Shown: positions 8,572 to 18,304, numbered from the stretch's first letter. The stretch: 64,000 bases of DNA from Xenorhabdus sp. BG5 (GCF_015163665.1 NZ_JADEUG010000018.1:1-64000), one strand, 5' to 3'. The notes: generated from the sequence alone by a model not told the origin. Made by a program: numbers and translations.

Positions 8572-8853
8572 CTAATGGCGGATGCTAAAATCATTCATCT
8601 CTTCTACTTCACAAAACTGAGATTGAAAATGTTCTATTTTGGCGCCCGGAGGCCCACCCCGCTCTAGCCAATGTGTTAACTTTTTGATTTGTGCATCATT
8701 GCCACAAGCAACAATCTTCACACTTCCATCATTCATATTACGAACATATCCCGCCAGCTTATTTTTCTTTGCCCAATGGTAAGTGTGATAACGGAATCCA
8801 ACTCCCTGTACCCTGCCGTAAACATAAATAGTCATGCTGAATTTAGTCATCGT
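8572..8853 (-). CDS. acyP: acylphosphatase
   Basis: A small acylphosphatase of 93 residues that hydrolyses carboxyl-phosphate bonds. The signature YVYGRVQGVGFRYHTYHWAK carries the phosphate-binding arginine, and GYVRNMNDGSVKIVACG holds the catalytic asparagine. I chose the ATG at 8853 because GGGAGG stands eight bases before it; an in-frame ATG at 8871 adds six residues with no better site. Convergent with tusE, divergent from hspQ. Confidence 0.93.
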   Translation of the reverse strand, partial: TMTKFSMTIYVYGRVQGVGFRYHTYHWAKKNKLAGYVRNMNDGSVKIVACGNDAQIKKLTHWLERGGPPGAKIEHFQSQFCEVEEMNDFSIRH

Positions 8854-9086
8854 TATATTCCTCCCAGACAAAATGGTAAGAACTTTGAAGCGTTAAACCC
8901 ACTTTTGTTATTGTATTTTATATACGCAACAGCTAATCTGAAATTATGCGATGGCGATCACAATGCCATCTTAATTTCAAAAATCAGGCAAAATTCCGGT
9001 TACCGTTACTGGGTGTGAGCTTGAAATTTACCTTACCGCCCTTATATAAGAGTCATTGCAAGATTTCTTTGGAGGTGGCTATGATG

Positions 9087-9404
9087 ATGATTGCCAGCAA
9101 ATTTGGTATCGGCCAGCAAGTACGACATAGATTGCTGGGTTACTTGGGTGTTATTGTAGATATTGATGCTGAATATTCTTTAGAACAGCCGCAGGAAAAT
9201 GACATTGCATCTAATGCTACCTTACGTTCAGCGCCGTGGTATCACGTTGTGATGGAAGATGATGATGGTCAGCCTATCCATACTTATTTGGCAGAAGCCC
9301 AATTGACTTACGAAACATCAGATGAACATCCAGAACAATCTTCTCTGGATGAGTTAGCCGAATCTATCCGCAGTCAATTACAAGCTCCACGACTACGAAA
9401 TTAA
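9087..9404 (+). CDS. hspQ: heat shock protein HspQ
   Basis: HspQ binds hemimethylated oriC DNA in vitro and is a specificity-enhancing factor for Lon protease. The 105-residue text starting [20 protein letters not shown] and ending LQAPRLRN follows E. coli HspQ nearly throughout; [20 protein letters not shown] is the conserved core. Three ATG codons follow each other (9081, 9084, 9087) after GGAGG at 9071; the third matches the family start, the second is best spaced. Confidence 0.93.
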   Translation: MIASKFGIGQQVRHRLLGYLGVIVDIDAEYSLEQPQENDIASNATLRSAPWYHVVMEDDDGQPIHTYLAEAQLTYETSDEHPEQSSLDELAESIRSQLQAPRLRN

Positions 9405-9473
9405 ATGCTTTTTATTACCATTATCCAAATCATAACACTAAGGTGGTGAATAATGAGCCAATCGCGGCCTTAT

Positions 9474-9887
9474 TCACTTTTCCATCCCCAACCGCGGGAT
9501 TTCAATTTTTGGACAACGATCCATCACAACATCTAACCCTTCATTTTCTGCCAATAATTTTGCTTCTTCATTGATAACGCCTTTTTGTAACCAAAGGACT
9601 TTAGCGCCAATGGCGATTGCTTCCTCCGCAACACCATAAACAGCATCTGCGTTGCGAAATACATCAACCATATCGACCGATTGTTTAATATCAGATAATT
9701 GCCCAACAACAGGTTGGGTCAATAAAGTCCGTCCCGCCAATTTAGGGCTGACAGGAATAACTTGATATCCCTGATTCAGTAAGTATTCCATGACCTTATA
9801 ACTTGGACGATCTGTTTTCTCACTCGCTCCGACTAACGCGATGGTTTTTACCTTTCCCAGTATATTCGCTATATGCTGATCACTCAT
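9474..9887 (-). CDS. yccU: CoA-binding protein YccU
   Basis: A 137-residue Rossmann-type CoA-binding domain, related to the N-terminus of acyl-CoA synthetases. TIALVGASEKTDRPSYKVM is the dinucleotide-type loop, followed by VIPVSPKLAG and KVLWLQKGVINEEA. Start chosen at 9887 (MSDQHIANIL) with GGGAGG just upstream, rather than the in-frame ATG at 9920. The cellular role is unknown. Divergent from mgsA; E. coli has yccT between the two genes, absent here. Confidence 0.88.
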   Translation of the reverse strand: MSDQHIANILGKVKTIALVGASEKTDRPSYKVMEYLLNQGYQVIPVSPKLAGRTLLTQPVVGQLSDIKQSVDMVDVFRNADAVYGVAEEAIAIGAKVLWLQKGVINEEAKLLAENEGLDVVMDRCPKIEIPRLGMEK

Positions 9888-9977
9888 TTTATCCTCCCAT
9901 CTCCTCCACAGCATTTTCATTTGGTTTATCTGCTACAGTGTTTATGATAAATAATTTATTTATATAAAGGTATCTCT

Positions 9978-10406
9978 ATGGAATCAACTGTTCGCACCTT
10001 ACCTGAATCGAAAAAAATTGCGCTTGTCGCACACGATCATTGTAAAAATTCTTTGCTGGCCTGGGTTAATAACCACCATGCTTTGTTAGAAAAACATACT
10101 TTATATGCCACAGGAACGACGGGGCATTTAATTCAGCAGGAAACCGGGTTGCCTGTAACGAGTATGTTAAGTGGGCCAATGGGAGGTGACCAACAAATCG
10201 GTGCGCTGATTTCGGAAGGCAAAATCGATGTTTTAATCTTCTTTTGGGATCCTTTGAACGCGGTTCCTCATGATCCTGATGTTAAAGCTCTGCTACGCGT
10301 GGCAACGGTTTGGAATATTCCTGTTGCAACCAACTGTTCAACTGCCGATTTTCTCATCAACTCAGTACTTTTCTCTCAAGATGTTGATATTTGCGTGCCA
10401 GATTAA
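9978..10406 (+). CDS. mgsA: methylglyoxal synthase, shortened C-terminus
   Basis: Converts dihydroxyacetone phosphate to methylglyoxal and phosphate, relieving sugar-phosphate stress. The text closely follows E. coli Mgs[12 protein letters not shown] (catalytic His), [23 protein letters not shown] (catalytic Asp region) and [20 protein letters not shown] (His and Asp). It ends VDICVPD and stop at 142 residues, where E. coli continues about ten residues (YQRYL...). The stop lies at the joint with truncated helD, so the tail was lost in that deletion. The catalytic core is complete and activity is likely. Confidence 0.92.
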   Translation: MESTVRTLPESKKIALVAHDHCKNSLLAWVNNHHALLEKHTLYATGTTGHLIQQETGLPVTSMLSGPMGGDQQIGALISEGKIDVLIFFWDPLNAVPHDPDVKALLRVATVWNIPVATNCSTADFLINSVLFSQDVDICVPD

Positions 10407-10892
10407 CCAATCCAGACAAATCTTATAATTGTCCTGACAATTTTCAAATTGCGCGACTCGTTGTAATGGCAAAGGTAAAGCCTGAAATATTTCTTGGATT
10501 TGTTGCTGTACGGAAACTAAATCAGCAGTTTTCAACCAACGACTTTGTTGTTTGATTTTAGCTACTTCATTTACTTTAACTGCCAAAACATTAGCACTGA
10601 CATCGCTCATGTCGAGGCTCCATTTTTGCCATTCTTTTAATAGATAATGGTAAAAACGTTGTGTTTGCTGCCATTCAGTACCATGCAGGCAAACTACTTT
10701 TCCTTCTGGTAGTTCAAATTCCAATTCCCCCCAAACAATCCCTCGCTTACACTGAATACTAATTAATTGATTAAATGGAATAAGGTACTGGTGCTTGTCA
10801 CCGCTAACTTCAATGCCAGCATTAAGTAGACATACCCGATTATAAGGGTGCTGAGCGAGGCGTTGGCCAATTTGCGTTGATCTTAGTTCCAT
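10362..10892 (-). pseudogene. helD: DNA helicase IV (HelD), 5' fragment only
   Basis: The first about 165 residues (MELRSTQIGQRLAQHPYNRV, then SGDKHQYLIPFNQLISIQCK and GIVWGELEFELPEGKVV) match the N-terminal domain of E. coli HelD, a 684-residue superfamily I helicase. All helicase motifs, including Walker A, are missing. The last 14 residues are antisense to the end of mgsA. In E. coli helD and mgsA are convergent, so a deletion of about 1.5 kb fused their 3' ends. The fragment might be made but cannot act as a helicase. Confidence 0.9.
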
Positions 10893-10958
10893 TGTCGTGG
10901 CACCGTATCTGAAAATTGTTGAACTACTTCATCAAATCAATGTTGTTAGGAGTATTTT

Positions 10959-13124
10959 GTGCTAACGGTTTTATCCAGCTCCCGCCATTCTCTGTATAAC
11001 AGTCACACCCTCTATTATATCCGTATATTTATTGCACTAACAGGAGCCACTCTCATCCCCTGGTTATTAGGGGAAGAACTCAAAATAACAATTCCACTGC
11101 TGTTGGGTGTCGTTGCAGCAGCATTAACCGACTTGGATGACCGCTTGGTTGGGCGATTACGTAATCTCATCATTACCTTAATTTCTTTCTTTATTGCTTC
11201 GACTTCTATCACGCTGCTGTTTCCCTATCCGTGGCTTTTTATGCTTGGTTTGGCAATATCCACTTGCGGCTTTATCCTGCTTGGTGCACTGGGACAACGT
11301 TACGCCACCATCGCTTTTGGTGCTTTACTGATTGCCATTTATACTATGCTCGGTTCGTCAATCTTCCCTGTCTGGTATCAGCAGCCTTTGTTACTGCTTA
11401 CTGGCGCTATCTGGTATAACTTGCTGACATTAACAGGCCATTTATTATTTCCTATTCGCCCCTTGCAAGAAAATTTAGCACGCTGTTACCAGCAACTTTC
11501 AGCGTATCTCTATGCTAAAACCAGCCTGTTTGATCCCGATTCTGAGACTGATGAATATAAACAATCTGTGTTTGATGTTGCCATGGCGAACAGTGCGTTA
11601 GTCACAACGTTCAATCAGGCTAAAAGTTCTTTGCTAAGTCGTTTGAAGGGAGACAGGGGACAACGGGGTACTCGCCATACATTGCATTATTATTTTGTCG
11701 CCCAGGATATCCATGAACGCGCCAGCTCATCCCATGTTCAGTATCAAAAACTAAGAAAAGTGTTTCGCCACAGTGATGTTATGTTCCGCGTCCAGAGGTT
11801 GCTTTCCATGCAAGCGCGGGCATGTGAACAGGTTGCACAATCTATTATCCTGCGTAAGCAATATCAACATAACCCGCGGTTTGAAAGTGCATTCAGCTAC
11901 CTTGAAAGTTCGATTAAGCGTTTAAGAAATCAACAAGGCACTGACACTAAGATTATGGCATTTGATAATTTGTTGAAAAATTTACGTGCCATTGACGCCC
12001 AATTAGCCGGGTTGGGTTCAGATCAATATCTTCTTTCTCAGGGCACCTCTCTAAAAGATAAACAAGAAGAAACGCAGTTATCTGAAGACGATTTGACTGG
12101 CTGGCGTGATATAGGGTTTAGGATCAGAAGTCACCTGACACCACAATCTGCCCTATTTCGCCATGCTATTCGTATGTCCATTTTGCTGTGTACTGGTTAT
12201 GCCATTATTCAGCTATTTGATTTACAGCGCGGATATTGGATCTTGTTAACCAGTTTATTTGTCTGCCAACCGAACTATAGCGCCACCCGTCGCCGTCTGG
12301 CCTTGCGTGTGATGGGTACACTGGCAGGAATTTTAATTGGCCTGCCCATTCTCTATTTTGTCCCTTCCATTGAAGGCCAATTAGTGTTGATTGTTATTTC
12401 TGGTATGCTGTTCTTTGCCTTTCGTAATAGCCAATATGCACATGCAACGCTCTTTATCACTCTGCTGGTATTACTGAGTTTCAATTTATTAGGCGAAGGG
12501 TTTGAAGTAGCACTGCCAAGAATCATTGATACATTAATAGGTTGTGGTATTGCTTTACTTGCCGTGAGTTTCATCTGGCCAGATTGGCAGTTCCGCCAAT
12601 TACCTCAGGTAATTACCCGCACAATGGGAGCTAATTGCCGCTATCTTAGTGCAATTTTAACTCAATACCACCAAGGCAAAAGTAATAGTCTGAATTATCG
12701 GGTTGCCCGTCGTGAAGCTCACAATTGTGATGCTGAACTGGCATCAGTGATCTCAAATATGGCATCGGAACCCAGAAATTATCGCATCTCCCAAGAAGCC
12801 GCTTTTCGTCTACTATGCCTCAATCACACCATGTTAAGTTATATTTCTGCTTTAGGTGCCCATCGAGATAAACTTAACGATCCGCCAATCTTAGAAACTC
12901 TTAATAATGCAATCTGTTATGTTGAATCCACATTAAAACAAGGCCAAATGAATGATGCTACATTGCAACCCACGGTGAATCATTTATTAGAAAAAATTAA
13001 TCTGATACCTTTTGAAAGTAACAGTAAAGTCCAGCTTATACTACAACAAATAGGATTACTCATCGAACTATTACCAGAAATTGTTTATTTAAAAAAACAA
13101 ATTAGTGAGCAAGAGTCACACTAA
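10959..13124 (+). CDS. yccS: FUSC/YccS family inner membrane protein
   Basis: A 721-residue membrane protein with two hydrophobic blocks (about residues 25-165 and 400-540), each followed by a large cytoplasmic domain, as in YccS and related fusaric-acid-resistance/aromatic-acid efflux proteins. Strong similarity to E. coli YccS, for example GQRYATIAFGALLIAIYTML, YYFVAQDIHERASSSHVQYQ and GYWILLTSLFVCQPNYSATR. Start is a GTG at 10959 with TTAGGAG seven bases upstream. Substrate unknown. It reads away from the helD remnant and converges on sxy in E. coli; here an 11-kb cluster intervenes. Confidence 0.92.
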   Translation: MLTVLSSSRHSLYNSHTLYYIRIFIALTGATLIPWLLGEELKITIPLLLGVVAAALTDLDDRLVGRLRNLIITLISFFIASTSITLLFPYPWLFMLGLAISTCGFILLGALGQRYATIAFGALLIAIYTMLGSSIFPVWYQQPLLLLTGAIWYNLLTLTGHLLFPIRPLQENLARCYQQLSAYLYAKTSLFDPDSETDEYKQSVFDVAMANSALVTTFNQAKSSLLSRLKGDRGQRGTRHTLHYYFVAQDIHERASSSHVQYQKLRKVFRHSDVMFRVQRLLSMQARACEQVAQSIILRKQYQHNPRFESAFSYLESSIKRLRNQQGTDTKIMAFDNLLKNLRAIDAQLAGLGSDQYLLSQGTSLKDKQEETQLSEDDLTGWRDIGFRIRSHLTPQSALFRHAIRMSILLCTGYAIIQLFDLQRGYWILLTSLFVCQPNYSATRRRLALRVMGTLAGILIGLPILYFVPSIEGQLVLIVISGMLFFAFRNSQYAHATLFITLLVLLSFNLLGEGFEVALPRIIDTLIGCGIALLAVSFIWPDWQFRQLPQVITRTMGANCRYLSAILTQYHQGKSNSLNYRVARREAHNCDAELASVISNMASEPRNYRISQEAAFRLLCLNHTMLSYISALGAHRDKLNDPPILETLNNAICYVESTLKQGQMNDATLQPTVNHLLEKINLIPFESNSKVQLILQQIGLLIELLPEIVYLKKQISEQESH

Positions 13125-13138
13125 TAAATCATCCCCAG

Positions 13139-13154
13139 GGGGCAATACTGCCCC
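13139..13154 (+). terminator. hairpin after yccS, possible terminator
   Basis: GGGGCA-ATAC-TGCCCC lies 15 bases after the yccS stop. A T-rich run (TTTTC) comes only after the adjoining repeat has begun, so the right arm borders the MITE-like element, which may have inserted into the terminator. Confidence 0.45.
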
Positions 13155-13257
13155 TAAATGGGTTTTCATAATACTGAGAGTATCAGATGTTGGAGTTCCT
13201 TACCCCGCGCGGCGCACGGGGTAAGGAATACCCCTGTCATTTTGAAACGCTATTTAG
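13154..13257 (+). repeat. MITE-like interspersed repeat, copy 1
   Basis: A 104-base element with imperfect terminal inverted repeats (CTAAATGGGTTTTCA left, TGAAACGCTATTTAG right) and a central GC-rich hairpin at 13198-13226 (13-base arms, loop GGC, one mismatch). A second copy lies at 30616-30719 in the same orientation; the 97 bases compared differ at six positions, all transitions. It encodes nothing. It stands between yccS and the accessory operon. Confidence 0.8.
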
Positions 13258-13516
13258 AAATGGAATGATTACCTCCCCAATAATTTAATAAACACCATTA
13301 AAAAACCACCATCAAATAAATAATATAAATAAATACCTCATTGGCTTTCAATAAAAATTGATATTTACAAATATTAATATCATAAGCATTCGTTTTTGAT
13401 ATTGATTATATGCAAAACTTCTGTAGAATCAGAAATCCATAAAAAAACAACAAACAGAAATATTTATTTTATTTTTTATTAATAGTAATAATTATCACTT
13501 TTGAATTTATAAACAA
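13258..13516. other. very AT-rich leader of the accessory operon
   Basis: Composition is far more AT-rich than the core genes. It must hold the promoter of the operon. A TAGAAT hexamer at 13424 with TTGATT fifteen bases before it is a weak candidate; no operator palindrome or riboswitch was recognised. Confidence 0.35.
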
Positions 13517-14557
13517 ATGGAAAACAAGATGGAAGAGACAATTGCCATTGCTAAATATCCTATTGGCCTGGATCCGGAAAAGCTTTTTGCCACCCCCAAA
13601 CTTAACTATGCATTTATACGTATAAATAATATTTGTAATGCACGTTGCGAATTTTGCGATGTATGGCAAACCGCTCAGATTGATGCACACAAACAAATAG
13701 ACATGATTAGACTTTGGCAAGAGTTAGAGACCCTCTCACCACAGGAAGTCAATATTCATGGAGGAGAGGCTTTTTTATCAAAAGATTTTCTGGCCATTCT
13801 GGATTGTAATAAAAATACACCGATCTCCATTACAACCAATGGAACTGCTTTATCAAAAAAGATCTTCAATCGTGTACAAAACAAGAGCCATCTTGTCAGA
13901 AAATTTTATATCTCAATTGATCATGTAGAACCCGAAAAAAATGGCGAGTCACGAGGCATTCGTTGGTTAACAAACAATCTTTATGATGCCATGGAATATA
14001 TTAAGCAGGAAATACCCGGTTCTGTTATTGTCGTCAATCATGTTGTTACTTCATTAAATTATGACACTATCGATAAGTTCCTGCTTAAAATGGCCGAATT
14101 GTGCGTTGATGGTGTTAATCTTATTCCGATTAAAGATTATCCTTTACTGTTTTTAAATACTGCTCAAATTAAGTTATTTATGCAGAAAATAAATATCTTA
14201 CTGAAAAGCAAACAGATTTCACGCCATTTATTTATGGATGCCAATTATGAAATTTTCGGCCGCAATGAGGAGGATTATTGCCGCGCTGAAATGGGACATT
14301 ATAACGCTTCTGGCAAAAAAGCCTGTGCCATTCCACTGACAACACTATTCATTGATGCCGTAACAGGAAATGTCTACCCTTGCGATACCACGATGTATCG
14401 ACCAAATCCTGAGCAATATATTATGGGGAATGTCTTGGAAAATTCATTACACGATATTTGGCACGGTGATAAATTCTCACTATTCCGTAAAAAAATGTAT
14501 CCCGTAATCACTTGTAACTGCATTAAAGGCTGTGATCCTGCCAATAGATTAAGGTAA
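13517..14557 (+). CDS. radical SAM enzyme, possible BlsE/MilG-like sugar-acid modifying enzyme
   Basis: A 346-residue radical SAM protein. The 4Fe-4S motif CNARCEFC (Cys40, 44, 47) follows AFIRINNI; NIHGGEAFLSKDF is the GGE SAM-binding region and ITTNGT follows. A C-terminal half-SPASM pattern (CAIPLTTLFIDAVTGNVYPC, then CNCIKGC) suggests an auxiliary cluster. In cytosine-nucleoside pathways a radical SAM enzyme (BlsE) decarboxylates cytosylglucuronic acid; that role here is inferred from co-occurrence with CMP hydrolase- and glycosyltransferase-like genes. An ATG at 13529 has a better ribosome site (GGAAAAC) and may be the true start. First gene of the operon; four bases separate it from the next. 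Confidence 0.8.
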   Translation: MENKMEETIAIAKYPIGLDPEKLFATPKLNYAFIRINNICNARCEFCDVWQTAQIDAHKQIDMIRLWQELETLSPQEVNIHGGEAFLSKDFLAILDCNKNTPISITTNGTALSKKIFNRVQNKSHLVRKFYISIDHVEPEKNGESRGIRWLTNNLYDAMEYIKQEIPGSVIVVNHVVTSLNYDTIDKFLLKMAELCVDGVNLIPIKDYPLLFLNTAQIKLFMQKINILLKSKQISRHLFMDANYEIFGRNEEDYCRAEMGHYNASGKKACAIPLTTLFIDAVTGNVYPCDTTMYRPNPEQYIMGNVLENSLHDIWHGDKFSLFRKKMYPVITCNCIKGCDPANRLR

Positions 14558-14561
14558 AACG

Positions 14562-15905
14562 ATGTCTCTGGAAATACGTATCAATAATCAGGCTAGTTTT
14601 CATCGCGGGAAGCCGACTATCTTCTGTATGCCAGATATCAAAGATAGTGAACGTTTTGTTCAACTCTGCTATCAATATAATTTAAATCTTATTCTGTTGA
14701 TCAAGAAAAAATGGCTGGACTCCACGGATTGCTCTTTAGCATTAGCATATATAGTGATTGATGATCCGTTAGCTAATCACGCCTGTAAAAAAATAATAGA
14801 AGCACTGAAACAGGTCAAAGACACACTATCAATTATCACTGCTCCAATTCACATCGATTACTTTATGGCTTTTTCTGAGCTTCATGTTGAATTAATGGCT
14901 ACCATCGCAACCCATATTAACCAAGATACCCATATCATTGATGTAGCCCAATCATTTAGAGATAAATGGATAATGCGGAAGACTGCCAATGAACGTGGGC
15001 TATGTTGTCCCAAATTCACGCTGGCATCAGAAATGCTAACCTCACCTGAACATTTCGAGGTCTTTACTGAATCCGTTGAGAATTCTGCCAGACGCAAAGG
15101 CAACCAAGTCGGTTTTATTGTAAAGCCACGTTCATTTTGGGGATCGATGGGAGTGACCGCGTATCCAGACCGCATTTCATTGTTTTATGCATTACAGGAA
15201 CTTGATGCACCTGAAGAATATCTGGTGGAAGAAAAAATCCAGGGTAAGTTACTGCATGTTGACACAGCAATATTCCAGCATCAGGTTATCTATCAAAGCA
15301 TCGGAGCTTACGCCTGTTCATTACTTTCTTCCGATCAACCCAAACCCAGCCATTTTATGTGGCATACCATGCTGCCAAATTCTCCTGATAGCCACAGACT
15401 GTTTGAATTTAATCGACGGGTATTGCAGGCATTCAATCTCGAATACGGTTTTACTCATACTGAAATCTTCCTTGAAGAAAATACTGACAATCTTATACTT
15501 TGCGAAACCGCATCACGTCCACCAGGACTCAGACTATTCGACCTTCATGCGCAAGCCTATAGTAAGCATGCCTTTGATGTCTTTATCAATGCATTAATTT
15601 CCCCTGCTTCGATTGGCAAAGATCCTGCTTTTTCCATAGAGAATGCTGATCTCAATTGCATTGGTATGATCATTTTTAACCCACCGATTGGAGAAGTAAA
15701 ATCCATAACGCCTATAGAAGAAATTATAGATGAGCATGTGATTGGATGGGAGCAATATGCCAAAACGGGCAGTTATTTTTCCAACACCCATTACACTGAA
15801 AAAATGGGATATATTATTTGTTCTGCCAGAAATGAACATGAATGTTTGAAATATTTAAACAATTACAATAATAAATTCCATTATACAACCACAAAACAAG
15901 ATTAA
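14562..15905 (+). CDS. ATP-grasp ligase
   Basis: A 447-residue ATP-grasp enzyme of the carboxylate-amine/amino-acid ligase type. FIVKPRSFWGSMGVTAYPDR carries the ATP-binding lysine and glycine loop, EEYLVEEKIQGKLLHVDTAI the adenine-binding strand, and HTEIFLEENTDNLILCETAS then RPPG the metal-binding Glu/Asn/Arg. Such enzymes activate a carboxylate as acyl phosphate and couple it to an amine, so this one is a candidate for adding an amino acid or guanidino acid to the nucleoside. Its N-terminal 100 residues are diverged. Five bases separate it from the downstream MFS gene. Confidence 0.8.
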   Translation: MSLEIRINNQASFHRGKPTIFCMPDIKDSERFVQLCYQYNLNLILLIKKKWLDSTDCSLALAYIVIDDPLANHACKKIIEALKQVKDTLSIITAPIHIDYFMAFSELHVELMATIATHINQDTHIIDVAQSFRDKWIMRKTANERGLCCPKFTLASEMLTSPEHFEVFTESVENSARRKGNQVGFIVKPRSFWGSMGVTAYPDRISLFYALQELDAPEEYLVEEKIQGKLLHVDTAIFQHQVIYQSIGAYACSLLSSDQPKPSHFMWHTMLPNSPDSHRLFEFNRRVLQAFNLEYGFTHTEIFLEENTDNLILCETASRPPGLRLFDLHAQAYSKHAFDVFINALISPASIGKDPAFSIENADLNCIGMIIFNPPIGEVKSITPIEEIIDEHVIGWEQYAKTGSYFSNTHYTEKMGYIICSARNEHECLKYLNNYNNKFHYTTTKQD

Positions 15906-15909
15906 GACG

Positions 15910-17121
15910 ATGATAAGATATCTGTTCCTTATTTCTTTATTGATTAATGGTGTTGGCTCAAGTATTCTTGCTGTCGGATACCCCTATATATTATTATCTG
16001 AAAACACGCCAGAGACAGACTATTATGCCAATATGGGTGTCATATTTTTATTCACATCCATTGGCGCTTTGTTATGGGGTTATAAAATTGATTACTCAAC
16101 AGATATTTGGAAGTTTCGCATTGTTATATTATTGATTGAAATCTTTAGCACATTGTCATTATTAATATTATTATTGAGCAAAATAACATTTTCTCCTATT
16201 ATGTTGCTTTTATTTATTTCATTATTGGAATTTCTTTTTGCCTATGAAATCCCATGGTCACGTGTTGCCTGGCATGAACTTAATGAATGGACAGAGCAAC
16301 AAGGTGGTAATCATTTGAATGTTTCTCTCTATATTGTTATTGCTACATCACTTATTTCAGCCCTTGGCCCTGGATTTGGTGCTTTACTGGGTATTACTCA
16401 AGGAATAGATACGATTGTGACTATCAAGTTATTCTCTCTGCTGCCTTATTTTTATGTCTGCTATCTTATGATAAAAATGCAGATAAAACGTACAACAGGG
16501 CAAAAACCCCAGTTATCCGTTGGGTTACGTTCTGTATTTCAACAGCGTTATTATAAGACATTTGCCATTGCTATTGTTTTCGCAATTTTTGCCAATGCGT
16601 TTTTGATGGTGGCACTCCCTGTTGTTGTTATGGAAAGTTTGGCGAATGAAAGTTATGGATTGGTCACCCTGTTCTATTTACTCAGTGCCCTGATACCTAT
16701 TTTCTGTACAACATTACTCAATAAAACAAGCGTTGATAATCGTATCCAACGTTATCCCATTTCAATATTTATTGGTCTGTTTATATTTGGCATTCTGTTT
16801 TTTCAGCTACACATTTTTTATGCGAAGTCCTTTTTCTATTTGCTCTATAACATCGCAATAATTTATTTCAATGTATTAATTACCAAGACCATTTATCAAA
16901 AGGGATTGGAAATGCAACAAGGCCGTCTGTTTTCTTTATTTCAGATCACAATGAATTTTTCATTCCCAATAGCTGCAATCACCGTATCCATTGCTCCTGG
17001 CTCCACACAATCTTTTTTACCTGTGGCCGGTTTCTCCATACTGTTACTGATTGCAATAGCTGTTTATTTAATAATTCAAATGAATAAAGTACCTGCTCCG
17101 CCCCATCATTGGCACAGGTGA
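15910..17121 (+). CDS. MFS transporter, probable product exporter
   Basis: A 403-residue protein with about twelve hydrophobic segments in two six-helix halves split by a basic loop near residues 190-205 (MQIKRTTGQKPQ), the architecture of major facilitator carriers. Motif A is weak (GALLWGYKIDYSTD near 60-75). It lies inside the biosynthetic operon, five bases after the ATP-grasp gene, so export of the finished compound and self-protection are the likely roles. Substrate inferred from context only. Confidence 0.75.
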   Translation: MIRYLFLISLLINGVGSSILAVGYPYILLSENTPETDYYANMGVIFLFTSIGALLWGYKIDYSTDIWKFRIVILLIEIFSTLSLLILLLSKITFSPIMLLLFISLLEFLFAYEIPWSRVAWHELNEWTEQQGGNHLNVSLYIVIATSLISALGPGFGALLGITQGIDTIVTIKLFSLLPYFYVCYLMIKMQIKRTTGQKPQLSVGLRSVFQQRYYKTFAIAIVFAIFANAFLMVALPVVVMESLANESYGLVTLFYLLSALIPIFCTTLLNKTSVDNRIQRYPISIFIGLFIFGILFFQLHIFYAKSFFYLLYNIAIIYFNVLITKTIYQKGLEMQQGRLFSLFQITMNFSFPIAAITVSIAPGSTQSFLPVAGFSILLLIAIAVYLIIQMNKVPAPPHHWHR

Positions 17122-17155
17122 TATTAATAAGAATATTGATTATTAGGATTATACA

Positions 17156-18304
17156 ATGTCATATCTTAGACCTTACCTCGGTAATACCAAGATTGCTGAT
17201 AATATACAATACCGCTTGCAAACCGTTCTTGATAATAAAGCGGTGTTTAGATATGCCACAGAGAGTCAATACTGCCGTCAGGCAGAAAGGCTGTTACAAA
17301 ATATTCTGCATACCCAACATACCATCCTACTGACAAATGGTACTGTCGCACTCAAAGCGGCTTTGCTTGGACTCAGACCCAAAATAGGGCAATGGGTTCT
17401 TATCCCTTCTATCTCATTTATCGCTACTGCCAATGCCGTGCTCAGTTGCGGATTAATCCCTGTTCTTGTTGATGTCGATGACAATGGCATGATGTGTCCA
17501 GAGGCATTAAACAAGACAATAAATCAAATGGATACCAAACCTCTGGCAGTCATTGCCGTTCATTTGGAAGGCACTGCTGCTTCAATTATTGAAATCGCCC
17601 AAATATGTCAACAACATAATGTATATCTGATTGAAGACTGTGCACAAGCGATGGGGGTGAAATATCAAAACCAGCCTGTGGGTACATTTGGCGAATATGG
17701 CTGTTTCAGTTTTCAGGCCAATAAATTAATTAGTAGCGGTGAAGGAGGATTGCTAATTGCTAAAAATAATTCTCTGTTCCTCAATGCCTGCATGATGACT
17801 GACCACGGTGCTGAGCGCACAGCAGAAGGCTATCCAGATTGGAGCAATAGTATTGGTTTTGGTGACAATAATAAATTCAATGAAATACAAGCTGCATTAT
17901 TGATTAACCAATTGGAAAATATTGAACAGTTCCGCGCCTTATTAACCGAACGTTATCAAGCAATCCTGCAACATTTACCCGCAGATTGGATCATCCCACG
18001 CCCGAAAGGTACGATACCCGTTTCTGTCTGGTTAAAACGCAGCAAATTGCCCAAAGATCGCTTTAATTCAACACTGCTATATGATTGGCAAGCCTGGGAT
18101 CTGGCTAACCATCCGATTATAAAAAATCAGCTTTCTCCCTACTCTGACCGTTTCCCTTGGGCTCTACAAGAAAGTCCACTCCCTTTATCAGCATTAGTGA
18201 AACATAAAGGAATTGTGAATGACCGTATTTGCCTGCCTGTACCTATTGATAATGCGATTTACGATAATGTCTTACAGTGGGCTATGGACGGAAACCTATC
18301 ATGA
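17156..18304 (+). CDS. DegT/DnrJ/EryC1/StrS aminotransferase
   Basis: A full-length (382 residues) PLP enzyme of the sugar aminotransferase family. LLTNGTVALKAAL is the phosphate-binding turn, YLIEDCAQAMGVKYQNQPVG carries the pyridine-N aspartate, and CFSFQANKLISSGEGGLL carries the Schiff-base lysine (Lys190). These enzymes transfer an amino group from Glu or Gln to a keto-sugar. In blasticidin- and mildiomycin-type pathways a DegT enzyme works on the pyranose after radical SAM chemistry, which fits this operon. TTAGGAT precedes the ATG; the end overlaps the next gene by ATGA. Confidence 0.88.
   Translation: MSYLRPYLGNTKIADNIQYRLQTVLDNKAVFRYATESQYCRQAERLLQNILHTQHTILLTNGTVALKAALLGLRPKIGQWVLIPSISFIATANAVLSCGLIPVLVDVDDNGMMCPEALNKTINQMDTKPLAVIAVHLEGTAASIIEIAQICQQHNVYLIEDCAQAMGVKYQNQPVGTFGEYGCFSFQANKLISSGEGGLLIAKNNSLFLNACMMTDHGAERTAEGYPDWSNSIGFGDNNKFNEIQAALLINQLENIEQFRALLTERYQAILQHLPADWIIPRPKGTIPVSVWLKRSKLPKDRFNSTLLYDWQAWDLANHPIIKNQLSPYSDRFPWALQESPLPLSALVKHKGIVNDRICLPVPIDNAIYDNVLQWAMDGNLS

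Noticed and set aside
15150-15162. GTGACCGCGTATC as a second matS site
   Set aside because: Two mismatches to the consensus in a coding region; expected by chance.
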